A stretch of 5,825 nt of DNA. Origin: DASYSL01 sp036003365 (GTDB lineage Bacteria; Eisenbacteria; RBG-16-71-46; DASYSL01). Position 1 is the first letter of the stretch. Every line of letters begins with the position of its first letter. This document shows, one piece after another, positions 4,728 to 5,825 of the stretch. The stretch spans positions 1 through 5,825 of the forward strand of contig DASYSL010000108.1 in NCBI GenBank assembly GCA_036003365.1, in the 5' to 3' direction. Both the position numbers and the translations under genes were made by a program. The notes below the pieces were generated by a model. It ran no database searches. It was given only the letters and a program-made list of their open reading frames with translations, and was not told where the DNA came from.

Positions 4728-5252
4728 GTGAGCTGGCTGGAAGGAATCCTGCTCGGAATCGTCGCGTTGGCAGCTGTTATCGACTTCCGCACGCGTCGGA
4801 TTCCCAACTGGCTTACCCTCTCCGCCGTCCTTTTGGGTCTCGTTCTCCAAACAGTCTTTCATGGGGTGCCCGGTTTGCTGCGCGGTCTCCTCGGGCTGCT
4901 CGTGGGCGCGGGTTTGTTCTTCGTGCCCTTCGCGCTCGGGGGCATGGGCCCCGGCGACGTGAAGCTCATGGCCGCCGTCGGCGCGTTCCTCGGACCGCCG
5001 GGGGCTCTGTGGGCAGCGCTCATGACGGGAGTCGCTGGCGGTGTTCTCGCCCTCATCTGGGCGGCCGTGCACGGCCGACTCGCGCGCGCGTTTCAGCGCA
5101 CGGGCGAGCTGGTCGGCGCGGCGGTGGATCCGCGGCGCCGCGCGGCTCAAGGTGGCCTTCCGTCCTTGGAGAAGGACGCGAATTGGAGTATTCCCTACGG
5201 GGTGGCGATCGCCTTCGGTGTGGCGCTCTCCATCTGGTGGAGGAGCGGATGA
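4728..5252 (+). CDS. cpaA: CpaA/TadV family prepilin peptidase
   Basis: Inner-membrane aspartic protease of 174 residues that removes the leader from Flp pilin and TadE/TadF pseudopilins, cutting after glycine. The two catalytic aspartates are visible: D19 in VIDFRTRRIPN and D77 in the GxGD motif GMGPGDVK. About six hydrophobic segments occur (near residues 4-18, 31-47, 54-72, 80-98, 99-114 and 156-171). The N-terminal cysteine-rich methylase domain of PilD-type enzymes is absent, as is normal for CpaA/TadV. The C-terminal IPYGVAIAFG also fits the family. The start is GTG at 4728: the catalytic D19 requires a start this early, no in-frame ATG precedes it, and a G-rich ribosome-binding site (GGGGGA, 4715-4720) lies upstream. 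Its stop overlaps the tadE start by four bases (ATGA), so the two are translationally coupled. Confidence 0.93.
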   Translation: MSWLEGILLGIVALAAVIDFRTRRIPNWLTLSAVLLGLVLQTVFHGVPGLLRGLLGLLVGAGLFFVPFALGGMGPGDVKLMAAVGAFLGPPGALWAALMTGVAGGVLALIWAAVHGRLARAFQRTGELVGAAVDPRRRAAQGGLPSLEKDANWSIPYGVAIAFGVALSIWWRSG

Positions 5253-5740
5253 AACGGAAATCGCTTTTCTCTCGCCTGATTCGCTCGAGCCACGGCCAGT
5301 CCCTGATCGAATTCGGGATGGTGCTTCCCTTCCTCCTGGTCGTCGCCTTCATCATCACCGAGTTCGGCCGCGCCTTGTGGGTCCAGAACGTCCTCACCGA
5401 GGCCGCCGGCGCCGGAGCGCGCGCCGCCATCCAGTCGAACGCGGGCTCATACCAGGCGAGAGCCGAAGCCGCCGCCAATCGTGTTCTCGACGCCAACAAG
5501 ATGGGCACCGCGACGGGCACGGTCGTCACCTCGACCCTGTACAACGAGCCGACGGGCGACCCGGGCGTTTGGGTCAAGGTGTCGCGGGACTTCCAATTCA
5601 TTCCCGGAAGCGGGGGCCAAGGTAGCGGTCTGCCGACCACTCCCTTCGCCAAGCCCAAAGACAACATCGCTTTGGGGACATTGACGATCGCGGGAGACGC
5701 TCGGATGGACGTCATCGAGCTCTTCTGGAAGCAGAACTAA
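5249..5740 (+). CDS. tadE: TadE-family minor pseudopilin
   Basis: The 163-residue protein of the Tad pilus system is an inner-membrane pseudopilin thought to help initiate or assemble the pilus. A basic N-terminus (MKRKSLFSRLIRSS) is followed by HGQSLIEFGMVLPFLL. Cleavage is expected after G16, giving Q+1, E+5 and F+6, and a transmembrane helix at about residues 19-43. The EFGRAL after the helix is typical of the TadE domain. The rest (44-163) is a periplasmic domain without cysteines, so no disulfide is possible. The ATG at 5249 overlaps the cpaA stop and has GGAGGAG (5239-5245) in front; longer in-frame extensions lie inside cpaA and are rejected. It could equally be named TadF-like or TadG-like, but the short length and the EF motif favour TadE. 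Confidence 0.88.
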   Translation: MKRKSLFSRLIRSSHGQSLIEFGMVLPFLLVVAFIITEFGRALWVQNVLTEAAGAGARAAIQSNAGSYQARAEAAANRVLDANKMGTATGTVVTSTLYNEPTGDPGVWVKVSRDFQFIPGSGGQGSGLPTTPFAKPKDNIALGTLTIAGDARMDVIELFWKQN

Positions 5741-5754
5741 TTGATGGGGGCAGG

Positions 5755-5775
5755 CCCGGCTCGGCCGGGTTTGGG
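5755..5775 (+). terminator. GC hairpin downstream of tadE
   Basis: CCCGGC (5755-5760) pairs with GCCGGG (5764-5769) around TCG and is followed by TTTGGGTT. This is a short stem with a weak T tract: a leaky terminator or an intra-operon attenuator, since further tad genes (cpaB, cpaC and so on) are expected downstream. The remaining bases to the window end show no supported gene start. Confidence 0.45.
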
Positions 5776-5825
5776 TTAAATCGCGAAGCGCTGGAGCCGA
5801 TACACAGGGTGCTGGGGACCCGAGC

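Noticed and set aside
5809..5825. GTG near the right edge as possible start of cpaB or another tad gene
   Set aside because: Only five codons are visible, without a clear ribosome-binding site or signal-anchor sequence.
1..5825. tRNA genes, CRISPR arrays, insertion sequences, attachment sites
   Set aside because: No tRNA T-arm signature with matching acceptor stem, no regularly spaced direct repeats, no transposase-like protein and no terminal inverted repeats were seen.

Overview
The window is GC-rich DNA (the coding parts look to be well over 60 % G+C) in which all six supported genes lie on the + strand. It looks like a Gram-negative bacterium: the first gene is probably an exported two-PDZ-domain protein, and the last three are the leading genes of a Tad/Flp (type IVc) pilus cluster behind a sigma-54-type promoter. 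Tad clusters combined with sigma-54 control are common in Myxococcota and other former Deltaproteobacteria, but they also occur elsewhere. The sequence alone does not fix the phylum.

Layout. (1) 1-959: 3' part of a PDZ-PDZ-coiled-coil protein with an Asp-Asn hexanucleotide repeat in the linker; its start is outside the window. (2) 1036-1566: a zinc-ribbon Nudix hydrolase, probably read from a leaderless transcript, with a hairpin spanning its stop codon. (3) 1567-1939: no credible protein gene, but strong hairpins and a textbook intrinsic terminator (1866-1897), so it may hold a small RNA or a long 3' UTR. It ends with a short promoter and ribosome-binding region for the next gene. (4) 1940-3835: glutamine-dependent NAD+ synthetase (nadE) with both catalytic domains intact and an unusual basic tail of about 47 residues. 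(5) 3836-4421: a regulatory region of about 590 bases without a credible gene. It holds a perfect dyad (4075-4092), a perfect hairpin (4127-4147), a well-spaced sigma-54 -24/-12 promoter (4179-4194), a predicted 217-nt leader with nested stems, and a 12-bp palindrome. (6) 4422-5740: flp pilin, cpaA/tadV prepilin peptidase and tadE minor pseudopilin, followed by a GC hairpin at 5755-5769. Two strong hairpins lie between flp and cpaA.

How the genes fit together. The last three genes form a functional set. Flp is the major pilin precursor. CpaA cleaves its short leader after glycine, and TadE is a pseudopilin carrying the same type of cleavage site. The hairpins after flp would let pilin mRNA exceed the downstream message, which fits a structural subunit made in excess. 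The PDZ protein, the Nudix hydrolase and nadE are ordinary chromosomal genes with no evident functional tie to the pilus. The most interesting part is the 590-base control region ahead of flp. I did not find a clearly new biological system; the candidates worth testing are this promoter/leader region and the structured spacer at 1567-1897.
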